DNA of 64,000 bases from Nocardioides eburneiflavus (GTDB lineage: Bacteria > Actinomycetota > Actinomycetes > Propionibacteriales > Nocardioidaceae): assembly GCF_004785795.1 (NCBI RefSeq), contig NZ_SRRO01000001.1, forward strand, positions 806,001-870,000, given 5' to 3'. Every line of letters begins with the position of its first letter. Within the stretch, counting starts at the first letter, position 1. This document shows positions 8,107-17,003 of this stretch, piece after piece. The position numbers were made by a program, and so were the translations under genes. The notes under the pieces are model-generated. The model did no database searches, was not told the DNA's origin, and saw nothing but the letters and a program-made list of their open reading frames with translations.

Positions 8107-8496
8107 TCAGGCGAGCTCGGGGTGCTCGACCCGTACGCGCCGGGTCGCGCGGCGTTCGGCCCAGAACGACAGCAGCGGGACGGTCCCGCACACCAGCGTG
8201 ACCAGGGTGAAGGGCAGGTCCCAGCCGGCGCGACGCGACAGCAGGAACGCGCTGAAGAGGAAGATCATGTAGAGCCAGCCGTGCGCGACACCGAGGTAGG
8301 TCGTGATCAGCTCGCCCACGTGCTGGGCGTCGGACCCGGTGGCGACCCAGGTCGGCGTGCTGTCGAAGACGCCCCACATCGGGGATCCGTCGAAGTTGGC
8401 CAGCGGGACTCCGACCAGGCAGAGCACCACGAGCAGGACGCCGACGATCGAGGCCATCACGCGGTAGGCGGTGAGGTTGCGGGACACGGCGCCCAA
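8107..8496 (-). CDS. DUF3817 domain integral membrane protein
   Basis: This 129-residue protein has three predicted helices, a conserved HGWLYMIFLFSAFLL segment and a basic C-terminus (ERRATRRVRVEHPELA), matching the DUF3817 layout. The role is unknown. It lies 15 bp downstream of the SURF1-like gene on the same strand. Confidence 0.8.
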   Translation of the reverse strand: MGAVSRNLTAYRVMASIVGVLLVVLCLVGVPLANFDGSPMWGVFDSTPTWVATGSDAQHVGELITTYLGVAHGWLYMIFLFSAFLLSRRAGWDLPFTLVTLVCGTVPLLSFWAERRATRRVRVEHPELA

Positions 8497-8511
8497 GGTA
8501 TCCGGCGTCGC

Positions 8512-9240
8512 CTACCCGGCCGCCGGCGAGGGCAGCTGCGGTGCCGTGGCGTCGCGGCGCCACCGCCACCAGATGAAGGCGGCGAAGGCGCCGAAGATCC
8601 ACCACTCGACGGCGTAGAGCAGGTTGCGGAGCCCGGTCGTCCGGCTCGGGGTCGGCAGCGCCTCCAGCTCGGCCTCCTCCAGTCCCGGCGCGGGCTCCTG
8701 GCTGATCACGTAGGCGGACCAGAGGTCGACGTCGACGCGCTGCACGGCGTCGGCGACGCGGATCTCGGGGAAGACGTCGTCGTCCGGGTCGTCGTCGGTG
8801 ACCAGGGTGCCCTCGGGTGCCTGGAGCCAGCCGGTGACGTCGGCGTCGCCGCTCACGGTGAGGAGGTCGGCGTCGGGCTGCGGCGCCCACCCGCGTACGA
8901 CGAGGACGGCCGCGTCACCGGTATGCAGCGGCGCGACGGCCCAGTAGCCCGGCTCGTCGCCGCGGTCGCGGTCGGCGACCCAGAACCCGCCGTCCAGCCA
9001 CTCGCCGGCGACCTCGACGGGGCGCCCGAGGTCGGGGGCGGGGAACGGGTCGTCGTTGCCCATCACCTCGTCCAGCGGCACCGGCGCGATGCCGGTCAGG
9101 TCGCGCGCCTCGGCCGCGCGCGACGCCTGCCAGGCGTCGTACTGCCACATCCCGAGCATGCCCGCGATGCCGACCAGCACGAGCGTCAGGGCCGCCGCGC
9201 CGAGGTCGGTCAGCAGGCCGGGTCGGCGGGGCGCGGTCAC
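8512..9240 (-). CDS. SURF1 family protein
   Basis: This 242-residue protein has the SURF1 layout: an N-terminal helix (AALTLVLVGIAGMLGMWQYDAW), a large outer loop with the VEVAGEWL, YWAVAPL and VVRGWAP segments, and a C-terminal helix (NLLYAVEWWIFGAFAAFIWWRW). SURF1 proteins assist haem-copper oxidase assembly; actinobacterial members keep the topology. The start is GTG. It precedes the DUF3817 gene, probably in one operon. Confidence 0.88.
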   Translation of the reverse strand: MTAPRRPGLLTDLGAAALTLVLVGIAGMLGMWQYDAWQASRAAEARDLTGIAPVPLDEVMGNDDPFPAPDLGRPVEVAGEWLDGGFWVADRDRGDEPGYWAVAPLHTGDAAVLVVRGWAPQPDADLLTVSGDADVTGWLQAPEGTLVTDDDPDDDVFPEIRVADAVQRVDVDLWSAYVISQEPAPGLEEAELEALPTPSRTTGLRNLLYAVEWWIFGAFAAFIWWRWRRDATAPQLPSPAAG

Positions 9241-9274
9241 GGGCTCGATTGTCCCAGCCGGGCGGTGACCGCCC

Positions 9275-10510
9275 TCACGCGCCTGCGAGCTCGGTCCTCC
9301 TGCGTGTGAGGTACGCCATCTCCGCCGCGTTGCCGGTCAGGTGGATCGCCCGGTCGTACGCCTCCCGCGCGTCGTCGCTGCGGCCCAGCCGGCGCAGCAG
9401 GTCGGCCCGGGTGGCGTGGAACGCGTGGTAGTCCGCGAGGGGTGCGGCCAGCTCGTCCACCAGCGCGAGCGCGACCTGGGGGCCGTCGAGCTCGGCGATC
9501 GCTATGGCGCGGTTGAGCGCCACCACCGGGCTCGGGTCGAGGCGTACGAGCTGGTCGTAGAGGGCGGCGACCTGCGACCAGTCGGTGTCGCGCGCGTCGG
9601 CCGCATCGGTGTGCACCGCGTTGATGGCGGCCAGGACCTGGTAGCGCCCGGGTGCCTCGGTCGACGTGAGTCGCTCGCGGACGAGGGCGTGCCCCTCGGC
9701 GATCAGTCCGCGGTCCCACGCGCCACGGTCCTGCTGGTCGAGGGTGACCAGCTCGCCGTGCGCGGAGACCCGGGCGCTGCGCCGCGCCTCGATGAGCAGC
9801 ATCAGGGCCAGGAGTCCGACGACCTCGCCGTCCTCGGGCATCAGCTCGCGCACGAGGCGGGTGAGGCGTACGGCCTCCCCGGTCAGGTCGGCGCGGATCG
9901 GGTTCGTGTCCGCGCTGCTGGCGAGGTAGCCCTCGTTGAAGACGAGGTAGAGCACGGCCAGCACACCGTCGACCCGAGCCGGCAGGTCCTCGGCGTCAGG
10001 TACGCGATAGGGGATGCGGGCTGCCGTGACCTTCGCCTTCGCGCGGGTGATGCGCTGCGCCATCGTCGTCTCCCGGACCAGGAAGGCGCGCGCGATCTCG
10101 GGCACGGTCAGGCCGCCGACCATGCGCAGCGTGAGCGCGACCCGCGCCTCCATCGCCAGCGCTGGGTGGGCACACGTGAAGACGAGTCGGAGGCGCTCGT
10201 CGGCCACTGCGGACGGCGGCTCGCGGAAACCGGCAGTCTGTTCGCTGAGCATGTGGGCCTGCCTGTGCTTGTCGTCGCGCTTGCTCTCCCGGCGCAGGCG
10301 GTCCAGCGCCTTGTTGCCGGCCGTGGTGGTCAGCCAGCCGCCGGGGTTGGGAGGTACGCTGTCGGCCGGCCATCGCTCGACGGCGACGGCGAACGCCTCG
10401 GCGGCTGCCTCCTCAGCGATGTCGAGGTCGCCGAAGCGCCTGGTGAGGGTGGCCACCACCCGGGCCCACTCCTCGTGGTGGACCCGGGTGAGGACCTCGC
10501 CGACGTCCAC
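9275..10510 (-). CDS. ECF sigma factor with C-terminal helical domain (ECF42 type)
   Basis: This protein of about 411 residues has sigma region 2 (EEWARVVATLTRRFGDLDIAEEA...GWLTTTAGNKALDRLRRE), sigma region 4 (VPEIARAFLVRETTMAQRITRAKAKV) and a roughly 200-residue TPR-like C-terminal domain (LYDQLVRLDPSPVVALNRAIA). This layout with a YCII/DGPF neighbour defines the ECF42 group. The start chosen is the GTG of VDVGEVLTRVH, 8 bp after the YCII stop; sequence further upstream only mirrors the YCII gene. No anti-sigma gene is adjacent, as is usual for the group. Confidence 0.9.
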   Translation of the reverse strand: MDVGEVLTRVHHEEWARVVATLTRRFGDLDIAEEAAAEAFAVAVERWPADSVPPNPGGWLTTTAGNKALDRLRRESKRDDKHRQAHMLSEQTAGFREPPSAVADERLRLVFTCAHPALAMEARVALTLRMVGGLTVPEIARAFLVRETTMAQRITRAKAKVTAARIPYRVPDAEDLPARVDGVLAVLYLVFNEGYLASSADTNPIRADLTGEAVRLTRLVRELMPEDGEVVGLLALMLLIEARRSARVSAHGELVTLDQQDRGAWDRGLIAEGHALVRERLTSTEAPGRYQVLAAINAVHTDAADARDTDWSQVAALYDQLVRLDPSPVVALNRAIAIAELDGPQVALALVDELAAPLADYHAFHATRADLLRRLGRSDDAREAYDRAIHLTGNAAEMAYLTRRRTELAGA

Positions 10511-10517
10511 GGCTGGG

Positions 10518-10850
10518 TCAGGCGATGCCGTCGAACGGCCGGACCTCGATCTTGCGGTTGCACGCCTTCGACGCGCCGGCCGACAGCTCGAGCGCTGCGT
10601 CGAGGTCGTCGGCCTCGACCACCCAGAAGCCGGCGAGGTACTCCTTCGACTCGACGAAGGGGCCATCGCTGAACACCGGCGCACTGCCCCGGTTGTCGGT
10701 GACGGTCGCGTGGTCGGGCGACGTGAGGCCGCCCCCGAACACCCAGCGGCCGTCGGTCTTGAGCTGCTCGTTGAAGGCGTCGACCGCCCCCGGCTCGGAG
10801 TCGTCGACCTCGTTGGTGGTGTCGCCGATGACGGTGAGGAGGTAGTGCAT
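10518..10850 (-). CDS. YCII/DGPF-domain protein
   Basis: This 110-residue protein has the DGPF signature (SDGPFVESKEYLAGFWVVEADDLDAALE) and the ferredoxin-like YCII fold pattern. Such proteins accompany ECF42 sigma factors and are thought to be their partners or targets; the activity is not established. It is the first gene of the pair. Confidence 0.93.
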   Translation of the reverse strand: MHYLLTVIGDTTNEVDDSEPGAVDAFNEQLKTDGRWVFGGGLTSPDHATVTDNRGSAPVFSDGPFVESKEYLAGFWVVEADDLDAALELSAGASKACNRKIEVRPFDGIA

Positions 10851-10982
10851 GTCAGATCATCTCCAGCGGTTGTGGGCCACCCCGTCCGGGCGGCCGCTCA
10901 CCCCTACCACGAACACGATGATCCCGATACGACACCTTCTCCCGAGTTCTTCCGTTGGATCTCGACTCCGACGAGGGGACGT

Positions 10983-11393
10983 TCAGGCAGGAGCGCCGGC
11001 GGCGCGGCGGCTGACCTCGCCCACGACCGCCTCGATGCCCATCTGCCGGACGTCCCCGACGCGGTCACCGTCGATCAGGAGCGACCCGGCTGTGGTGGCG
11101 CGATTCGCCTCCATCAGCGCCGCCCACGTGCCCCGGCGGCGGCGTACGGCCCGGAACACGCTCGGCAGGAGGTAGGCGGTGTTGTCCACGCCGACGACCT
11201 GTACGTCGGCCTCCGGCACCTCCGCCCGGAGCCGGAGGTAGGCCGCGGCGAGGGTTGCCACCTCCGGGTCGTGCTCGCGCGGACCGTCGACCCGACCCTC
11301 GAAGCAGATGCCGTCGCGGGCGTCCCCGCCGCAGCACCCGGTGCCGCCGTGGGCATCGGCCCACGGCCGCACGAGCACGACTCGGACCGTCAT
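10983..11393 (-). CDS. Small CCGG-motif protein linked to cstA
   Basis: I do not recognise this 136-residue protein as a named family. It begins with a beta strand (MTVRVVLVRPWAD) followed by GGTGCCGGDARDGICFEG, a cysteine-rich segment with a CC pair and a third Cys that could bind metal or do redox chemistry. A helical part with RLRAEVPEADVQVVGVDN follows, as in thioredoxin-like folds. Its ATG overlaps the cstA stop (ATGA at 11390-11393), so it is coupled to the transporter. Confidence 0.6.
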   Translation of the reverse strand: MTVRVVLVRPWADAHGGTGCCGGDARDGICFEGRVDGPREHDPEVATLAAAYLRLRAEVPEADVQVVGVDNTAYLLPSVFRAVRRRRGTWAALMEANRATTAGSLLIDGDRVGDVRQMGIEAVVGEVSRRAAGAPA

Positions 11394-13132
11394 CGCGTGC
11401 TCACGTCCGAGTCGTCGCCCACCGGGCTGCCGGCCTCGTCGTACTCACGGCGGCTGCCACGGCGCAACGCCGCGACTGCCTCGACGATCAGCCACACCGC
11501 CAGGACGAAGATGACCGCGTCGAGCGGGGCGAGCACCCACCGCTCGCTCCACGACTCACCCTGGATGAAGTCCCAGAACTGGCTGAACAGCGCCCACGTG
11601 GTCATCGCCACCAGGAAGACCAGCGGGACCACGGCGGGAAGCGGGTTGCGCTTCATCCGGAGCACCCACACCGCCACGACGGTGAGTGCGAGCCCTGCCG
11701 TGAGCTGGTTGGTGGTGCCGAACAGTCGCCAGAGCACACCGAACGTGTAGCCGGCGTCGCCTCCGCCCGGGATCAGCGCCATGGCCATCGGAACGGCGAC
11801 CGCCACGAGGCCCGCCAACGTCAGGTTGCGCGCGAGCGTGTGCCAGCCGGCCAGCTCCGCGATCTCCTGGACGATGTAGCGCTGGAGGCGGACGCCGGTG
11901 TCCATGGTCGTCGCGGCGAAGGAGATGACCACGACGGCCGCGAAGATGACGGCCAGGACGAGTGGGACGCCGAGGTTGTTGGCGAACACGGCGACGCCGT
12001 TGACGAAGTTGCCCACCGCGCCGCCGGAGGCGGTGGCGAAGTCGGGGTACAGGGCGTCCCACTCGCTGCGGGTCGCGACCACTCCGGCCGTCACCGCGAG
12101 GACGGCCCCGGTCGCGAGGCTGCCCTCGCCCACGGCGCCCATGTAGCCGACGTAGCGGGCGTCAGTCTCCTTGTCGATCTGCTTGGCCGTCGTACCCGAC
12201 GAGACCAGGGAGTGGAACCCGGAGATCGCGCCGCAGGCGATCGTGATGAACAGGAACGGGAAGATCGACGGCGAGTCGGCGGGGACGTCGTTGACCAGCG
12301 GGGCGACGATCTCGTTCCAGCCGACCAGCATGCCCAGGCCGATCACGCCGAGCGCGATGAACAGCTGGTGGGAGTTGATGTAGTCACGCGGCTGGAGCAG
12401 CATCCACACCGGGAGCCTCGAGGCCACGAAGGTGTAGACGAACAGGATGACCACCCACAGGGTGCGCGCCTCCACCCCGAACGCCTCGGCGACCGGAGCG
12501 ATGTCGATCGGGTACTGCTGGCCGACCCAGATCAGCAGGTAGAGCCCGATCACCCCGAGGATCGAGGGCACCAGGGCCGCCGAGCGCGTCTTGTAGATGT
12601 ACTGGCCGATGACCATCGCGAGCGGGATCTCGACGAAGATCGGGATCACGGCACCCGGGTTGGCGACGAAGAGGCTCGCGATCACCACCGCGAACACCGC
12701 GTTCACGAGCGTCAGCAGGAAGAAGATGATCAGCAGGAAGAGCGTCCGGGCCCGCTTGCTGATCACGTCCTGCGCGATCGTGCCGATGTTCTTGGCACGG
12801 TGGCGCAGCGAGACGGCGAGCGACCCGAAGTCGTGGACACCGGCGGCGAAGATCGTGCCCAGCACGATCCAGGCGAGGGCCGGCCCCCAGCCCCAGAAGA
12901 CCGCGATCGCCGGACCGACGATCGGCGCGGCCCCCGCGACGGAGGTGAAGTGGTGGCCGAAGACCACGTGCTTGTTGGTGGGGACGAAGTCGATCCCGTC
13001 CTTGAACTGGTGCGCAGGCGTCAGGAACGCCGGGTCCAGGGCGTACACGCGATCGGCGAGGTAGGCGGAGTAGTAGCGGTAGCCGAGGAAGAACAGCACT
13101 CCCACGACGGCGGCGACGGCAATGGCAGGCAT
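11390..13132 (-). CDS. cstA: Carbon starvation protein CstA family transporter
   Basis: This membrane protein of about 580 residues has about 15 helices and CstA landmarks: the N-terminal FLGYRYYSAYLADRVYALD, HFTSVAGAAPIVGPAIAVFWGW, HDFGSLAVSLRHR and SSGTTAKQIDKE. The family takes up pyruvate or peptides under carbon limitation. The start chosen is the ATG of MPAIAVAAVVG at 13132 because GGAAGGAG lies 7 nt before it. The small CCGG-motif gene follows directly. Confidence 0.93.
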   Translation of the reverse strand: MPAIAVAAVVGVLFFLGYRYYSAYLADRVYALDPAFLTPAHQFKDGIDFVPTNKHVVFGHHFTSVAGAAPIVGPAIAVFWGWGPALAWIVLGTIFAAGVHDFGSLAVSLRHRAKNIGTIAQDVISKRARTLFLLIIFFLLTLVNAVFAVVIASLFVANPGAVIPIFVEIPLAMVIGQYIYKTRSAALVPSILGVIGLYLLIWVGQQYPIDIAPVAEAFGVEARTLWVVILFVYTFVASRLPVWMLLQPRDYINSHQLFIALGVIGLGMLVGWNEIVAPLVNDVPADSPSIFPFLFITIACGAISGFHSLVSSGTTAKQIDKETDARYVGYMGAVGEGSLATGAVLAVTAGVVATRSEWDALYPDFATASGGAVGNFVNGVAVFANNLGVPLVLAVIFAAVVVISFAATTMDTGVRLQRYIVQEIAELAGWHTLARNLTLAGLVAVAVPMAMALIPGGGDAGYTFGVLWRLFGTTNQLTAGLALTVVAVWVLRMKRNPLPAVVPLVFLVAMTTWALFSQFWDFIQGESWSERWVLAPLDAVIFVLAVWLIVEAVAALRRGSRREYDEAGSPVGDDSDVSTR

Positions 13133-13257
13133 CGGTCGAGCTCCTTCCAAACGGTCCCCGGGCCGGCGTGGCGGCCGACCTCAGGAGGCGGCGACGCCTC
13201 CATCATGCTCCTGGACGGGCCGTGACCTCATCACCCCGATGGAGGCGCGATCCGGTT

Positions 13258-14043
13258 GTGACAGGGTGGGTGGCTGTGACCACGGACGAGATCGCGGCGG
13301 CGTCGCTGGCCGAGGTCAGCTGGGTGGCGGCCGGTCTGCCGCGGATCTGCGGGGTCGTCCCGCTCGCACGCGGCGACGTGCCCGTGCTGGCGTTCACCTA
13401 TGCCGACGAGGACCTGGCGAGGGCGGTCGCCGGGGCCCCGGTGGTCACCCTCAGCCTGACCGAGCCGCGCTCGACCGGCACGGCCTTCCGCCCCCTCGTC
13501 CTGGTCGGCAGGCCTCGGCTGGTCGAGGACCCGTCGGGTGACCTGTTCGCGACCGACCTCCTGCCCCAGGAGCTCCGCCGCTACCCGCCCTCGCGCCTCC
13601 TGGCCGACTCGCCGCTCCTGCAGCGCGAGCACTGGTGGTACCTCGCTCGCCTCCTCGTCGAGATCGACGTGGACGCGGTGATGCCGGTGGTGGCCCGCGA
13701 GGACCCTGCGCGCGACCACCTCCTCGTCGTGGCGGGTACCGACGGACCGATCGTGCAGGTCGCGCGCCTCTCCGACGGCGATCCTTGCCGGGTCGCCCTT
13801 CGTTCCCACGGCACGCCTCCGCCCGGCCCGGCGGTGCTGTTCGGGCAGGACGCATCGTTCCCCGACCTCGAGCAGTGGGCCCAGTGGAGCTACCGCGGCC
13901 GGTGGGACGGTGCCGCCCTGCAGGTCGATCAGGCACCGGACCGGGTCGGTCTGGGACGTCCCCCCGGCCTGCTCCAGAGATGGCGGCGCCAGCGCGACCT
14001 CGAGCGACGATGCGTCGCCGCCATCCCCAGATCCGTCCGCTGA
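13258..14043 (+). CDS. Uncharacterised protein, possible FMN-binding split-barrel fold
   Basis: This protein of about 261 residues is not firmly recognised. Alternating strands (PVLAFTYADEDLARAV, APVVTLSLTEP, RPLVLVGRPRLVEDPSGDLF), then ELRRYPPSRLLADSPLLQREHWWYLARLLVEID, resemble pyridoxamine-phosphate-oxidase-like or flavin-reductase-like split barrels; this is a weak fold guess. The C-terminus is basic (LQRWRRQRDLERRC). GTG starts are possible at 13258 or 13276; GGAGG at 13241 favours the first. It is divergent from cstA; the 125 bp between them should hold both promoters. Confidence 0.5.
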   Translation: MTGWVAVTTDEIAAASLAEVSWVAAGLPRICGVVPLARGDVPVLAFTYADEDLARAVAGAPVVTLSLTEPRSTGTAFRPLVLVGRPRLVEDPSGDLFATDLLPQELRRYPPSRLLADSPLLQREHWWYLARLLVEIDVDAVMPVVAREDPARDHLLVVAGTDGPIVQVARLSDGDPCRVALRSHGTPPPGPAVLFGQDASFPDLEQWAQWSYRGRWDGAALQVDQAPDRVGLGRPPGLLQRWRRQRDLERRCVAAIPRSVR

Positions 14044-14071
14044 AGGCGCAGCGCGACCCGAGGCGCCTCGC

Positions 14072-14743
14072 TCAGGCGGAGGCGAGCGCGAGCTTGACCG
14101 CGAACCCGACGAACACAGCCCCGACAGCCGACGTCGCGCCCGCGGACAGAGCCTTGCGCCTGCGGAAGGCGGCCGCGAGGTGGGTGCCGCCGAAGATCAG
14201 GATGCTGAGGTACGCCGCGCTGGCGAGCGTGGCCAGGGTGCCGAGCACGAGGAAGGACAGGGCCGGGTGGGCGTACGCCGGGTCGACGAACTGCACGAAG
14301 AACGCCACGAAGAACAGGATCGCCTTGGGGTTGAGCAGGCTGATGACCAGGGCGCGGCGGTACGGCCGCTCGCCGCGCGCCTGCGGCTCCACGCCGGCCT
14401 CGACGGCCGCGTCGGCGAGCTGGTCGGCGACGGGCACGCGCGAGCGCCACATGCCCCACGCCGCGCGGAGCATGCCGATCGCGAGCCAGAGCAGGTACGA
14501 CGCGCCCGCCCACTTCACGACCGCGAACGCGGCCGGGTTGGCCTGGAGCAGCGAGGCGACGCCGGCCGCGGACAGTGTCATGAGCACCGCGTCGCCCGTC
14601 CACACGCCCGCCGCCCCGGCGTACCCGCTGCGCACCCCGCGTCGCGCGGCGACGGAGAGGACGTAGAGCGAGTTCGGGCCCGGAAGCAGGATGATCAGGA
14701 CCAGGCCGACGAGGTAGGTCGGGAGGTCGGTGATGCCCAGCAT
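14072..14743 (-). CDS. LysE/RhtB family amino-acid exporter, LeuE-like
   Basis: This 223-residue inner-membrane protein has six predicted helices and the LysE-family N-terminal signature (LVLIILLPGPNSLYVLSVAARRG) followed by GYAGAAGVWTGD. RALVISLLNPKAILFFVAFFVQF is also typical. It probably exports leucine or related amino acids by proton exchange. It stands alone and converges on the 13258 gene. Confidence 0.92.
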   Translation of the reverse strand: MLGITDLPTYLVGLVLIILLPGPNSLYVLSVAARRGVRSGYAGAAGVWTGDAVLMTLSAAGVASLLQANPAAFAVVKWAGASYLLWLAIGMLRAAWGMWRSRVPVADQLADAAVEAGVEPQARGERPYRRALVISLLNPKAILFFVAFFVQFVDPAYAHPALSFLVLGTLATLASAAYLSILIFGGTHLAAAFRRRKALSAGATSAVGAVFVGFAVKLALASA

Positions 14744-14804
14744 GGGACCAGTGTGGGGCCGCCACCTCGGCAGCGAAGACCGATTTCGAGGGATGGGCCC
14801 GACG

Positions 14805-15674
14805 TCACAGCCCGGCGCTGGCGGTCGCGACCACCTCGCCGGTGAGGCCGTCGATCAGCTGGGTGCCCTCGGCAGCGGAGTGGAGGGCACGCACGGCGAT
14901 GGCGCGCCGGTCGAACGACTGCAGCTCGGCGCGGGGGCTCGGGTCGGCGAGGATCCAGCGGCGCGGCGGTCGGGCACCCCGGGCGGGCCGCGTGGGTCGC
15001 GGGTCCCGCTCGAGGGGTGCGACGTAGTCCCCGTGGAGCGCCTCGGCCAGTCGTGCGGCGCGCACGCGGCCGATGCCAGGATGTCGGCGCAGGCCCTCAG
15101 GCGCGGCTGCGGCGACCTCGGCGAGGGTGCCGTACGCAGCCAGCAGGCTGCGGGCCATGGTGGTGCTGATGCCAGGGACCACGGAGAGCATGGCTTCCGC
15201 CTGTGCGGACGGGTGCCGCGGTGACCGGCGGGGTCCGTGGGTGGGGGTCGTGGGCCCGGCGCGGCGGACTCGTTTGGCGAGCCGGATGATCCAGGCGGCG
15301 CTGTCGTCGGCGTCCAGGCTGTGCAGCACCGTGAAGCCGTCCTCGACGAGGCGGCACACCGCGCCACGCCACGCGTCCTCGGCGATCCCTTGTGGCTCCC
15401 CCTCCACCAGGAGCACCGCCTGGGTGGAGGCCGACTGCAGTCGCACCGCCTGGTCGAAGATCCTCCCGTCGCGGATCGACGCCCCCAGGTCGGCGGGGCC
15501 CTTGCGCTCGACCGCGAGACCGGCCCCGAGGACGTAGTCGCCCACCGGCAGGTCGGTCAGCCGGACGTCGAGACCAGCGGCGGCGAGAGCCTCCGGGATC
15601 ACGCTGTTGCGCTCGCGGTGGTCGACCAGGACCGGCCCGGCAACGACGGCAGCCGCGCTCGAGGAGTCGCCCAC
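14805..15674 (-). CDS. XPF/ERCC4-type nuclease with helix-hairpin-helix domain
   Basis: This 289-residue protein has an ERCC4 nuclease core with D18, R20 and E21 (VLVDHRERN), GDYVLG near 45, and the catalytic ERKGPAD motif (E56, R57, K58, D62). A tandem HhH region (VPGISTTMARSLLAAYGTLAEV, HPGIGRVRAARLAEAL) follows. Such proteins cleave branched DNA in repair, as in archaeal and eukaryotic XPF/Hef. All catalytic residues are present. The upstream 49-residue acidic gene ends 5 bp before this ATG. Confidence 0.88.
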   Translation of the reverse strand: MGDSSSAAAVVAGPVLVDHRERNSVIPEALAAAGLDVRLTDLPVGDYVLGAGLAVERKGPADLGASIRDGRIFDQAVRLQSASTQAVLLVEGEPQGIAEDAWRGAVCRLVEDGFTVLHSLDADDSAAWIIRLAKRVRRAGPTTPTHGPRRSPRHPSAQAEAMLSVVPGISTTMARSLLAAYGTLAEVAAAAPEGLRRHPGIGRVRAARLAEALHGDYVAPLERDPRPTRPARGARPPRRWILADPSPRAELQSFDRRAIAVRALHSAAEGTQLIDGLTGEVVATASAGL

Positions 15675-15679
15675 GACGA

Positions 15680-15829
15680 TCAGTTGGCGTGGCCTTCCGG
15701 ATCCTCCTCCGGCTCGAAGGTGCTTCCTTCGCCGTCGGAGCTGCCGACCTCCACGCCGGGTGCGCCTCGGTCGGGCTCGGCCGCATCCTCAGGACGGTCG
15801 ACAGCGGGATCGTTCGACGGGTTGCTCAT
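15680..15829 (-). CDS. Small acidic protein (49 residues) upstream of the ERCC4 nuclease
   Basis: The frame encodes 49 residues (MSNPSNDPAVDRPEDAAEPD to EEDPEGHAN), strongly acidic and apparently disordered. AAGGAG lies 7 nt before the ATG, and the gene sits 5 bp ahead of the nuclease gene, which supports real translation. The function is unknown. Confidence 0.6.
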   Translation of the reverse strand: MSNPSNDPAVDRPEDAAEPDRGAPGVEVGSSDGEGSTFEPEEDPEGHAN

Positions 15830-15906
15830 GGACGTCTCCTTGCCTCTGCGTGCCTCCTGGAGGCAGTACCCGTCACAGCGCCCGCGGATGCGCGGCAGGG
15901 TCGAGG

Positions 15907-16938
15907 TCAGCTCGGCCGCGATCCGTCCCGCCACTCGGACCAGGGAGTCGGGGGTTCCCCCCGTTCGGCCTGCGCCACGATCTCGTGCGTCATCCAGGCG
16001 CGCAGCTCGCGCACCTGCGGCGGGGACGCCAGCGTCAGCAGCAGGCCGTCCTCGCACAGCTCGTCCGCCCGCACGACGGCACTCTGCAACCGCACGATGA
16101 GGGCGCTGAACTCGCTCGGCATCGCCATCTCGACGTCCACCGCGGCCTTCCCCTCGTCGCGGGCACGCTCGGCGGTCCGGCGCCCCACGACGCGGGCGTG
16201 CGCCGGGGAGACCAGCAGGTCCCGGATCTCGTGCGCCAGGGCTGTCGACTCCGCCCGTCCCTCGTCGGCGCCCAGCAGCTGCAGCTCGCGCACCAGCTCG
16301 TCGAGGTGACGGTCCTGCTCGAGGCTCAGCGCGACCGGGCACCCGGCCAGCCGCACCAGCGTCCAGCCCGGCGGCAGCTCTTCGTCCATCGCAGCGTCGT
16401 GCGTGAGGGACCTCCGAGGCTCTCGCGTGCCGGAGACGGCACCGGGTCCGGCCAGGTCTGCCCACACGCGCTTGCCCCGTGGGGTCTCCTCCACGCCCCA
16501 CGCCGCGGCGAGCGTCGCCACGATGGCCAGTCCCCGACCCGTGGCCGGCAGGTCGGCCCACTCGAGGGGGTCGTCTGCGAGGGCCGGCGTCCGGACGTGG
16601 AGTGCGTCCGCACCGACCGGCCCGTCGTCCTCGACGGCGACCCGCACCACCGCCGCCTGGTCGCTCCGTTCCACGGTGACGTACATGAAGCGGGCACCCG
16701 CGTGCAGCGCGGCGTTGCCGGTCAGCTCGCTCGTGACCAGCTCGGCGTCCTCGGCGTGACGCCCTTCGCCCCAGGCGGCGAGCGTGTCGACGACGAAGCG
16801 GCGCGCTGCCGGGACGCTGACCGGGTCCGCGGCCAGCTGCACGTTCCGCCTGCCCGGCGCACCCTCCATACGACGTGAGGCTAGACCCCTGCGCGACACC
16901 TGCGTGCCAACCGACACCGAGATCGAGGCGTACGACAT
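15907..16938 (-). CDS. ATP-binding (anti-sigma-factor-like) protein with C-terminal extension
   Basis: This protein of about 343 residues has an N-terminal HATPase_c_2/RsbW-like domain with the N box (ELVTSELTGNAALHAG), a G1 segment (VRVAVEDDGP) and the G2 motif (ATGRGLAIVATLAAAWGVE). These domains bind ATP and act as anti-sigma kinases in actinobacteria. The roughly 150-residue C-terminal part is helical and unassigned. The start is taken at MSYASISV (16938), preceded by GAGAGG; MEGAPGRRN (16869) is possible. It is divergent from the coiled-coil gene at 17004. Confidence 0.75.
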   Translation of the reverse strand: MSYASISVSVGTQVSRRGLASRRMEGAPGRRNVQLAADPVSVPAARRFVVDTLAAWGEGRHAEDAELVTSELTGNAALHAGARFMYVTVERSDQAAVVRVAVEDDGPVGADALHVRTPALADDPLEWADLPATGRGLAIVATLAAAWGVEETPRGKRVWADLAGPGAVSGTREPRRSLTHDAAMDEELPPGWTLVRLAGCPVALSLEQDRHLDELVRELQLLGADEGRAESTALAHEIRDLLVSPAHARVVGRRTAERARDEGKAAVDVEMAMPSEFSALIVRLQSAVVRADELCEDGLLLTLASPPQVRELRAWMTHEIVAQAERGEPPTPWSEWRDGSRPS

Positions 16939-17003
16939 GCTCCCTCTCTGAGCCCGTTCGTGCACACTGGTCAGTAGCGCCGCACTCACATTGGGGAACA
17001 GAC

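Noticed and set aside
10851..10982. Small gene between the YCII gene and the CCGG-motif gene
   Set aside because: Short frames here lack ribosome-binding sites and coding character; I see nothing in this 130-bp gap.
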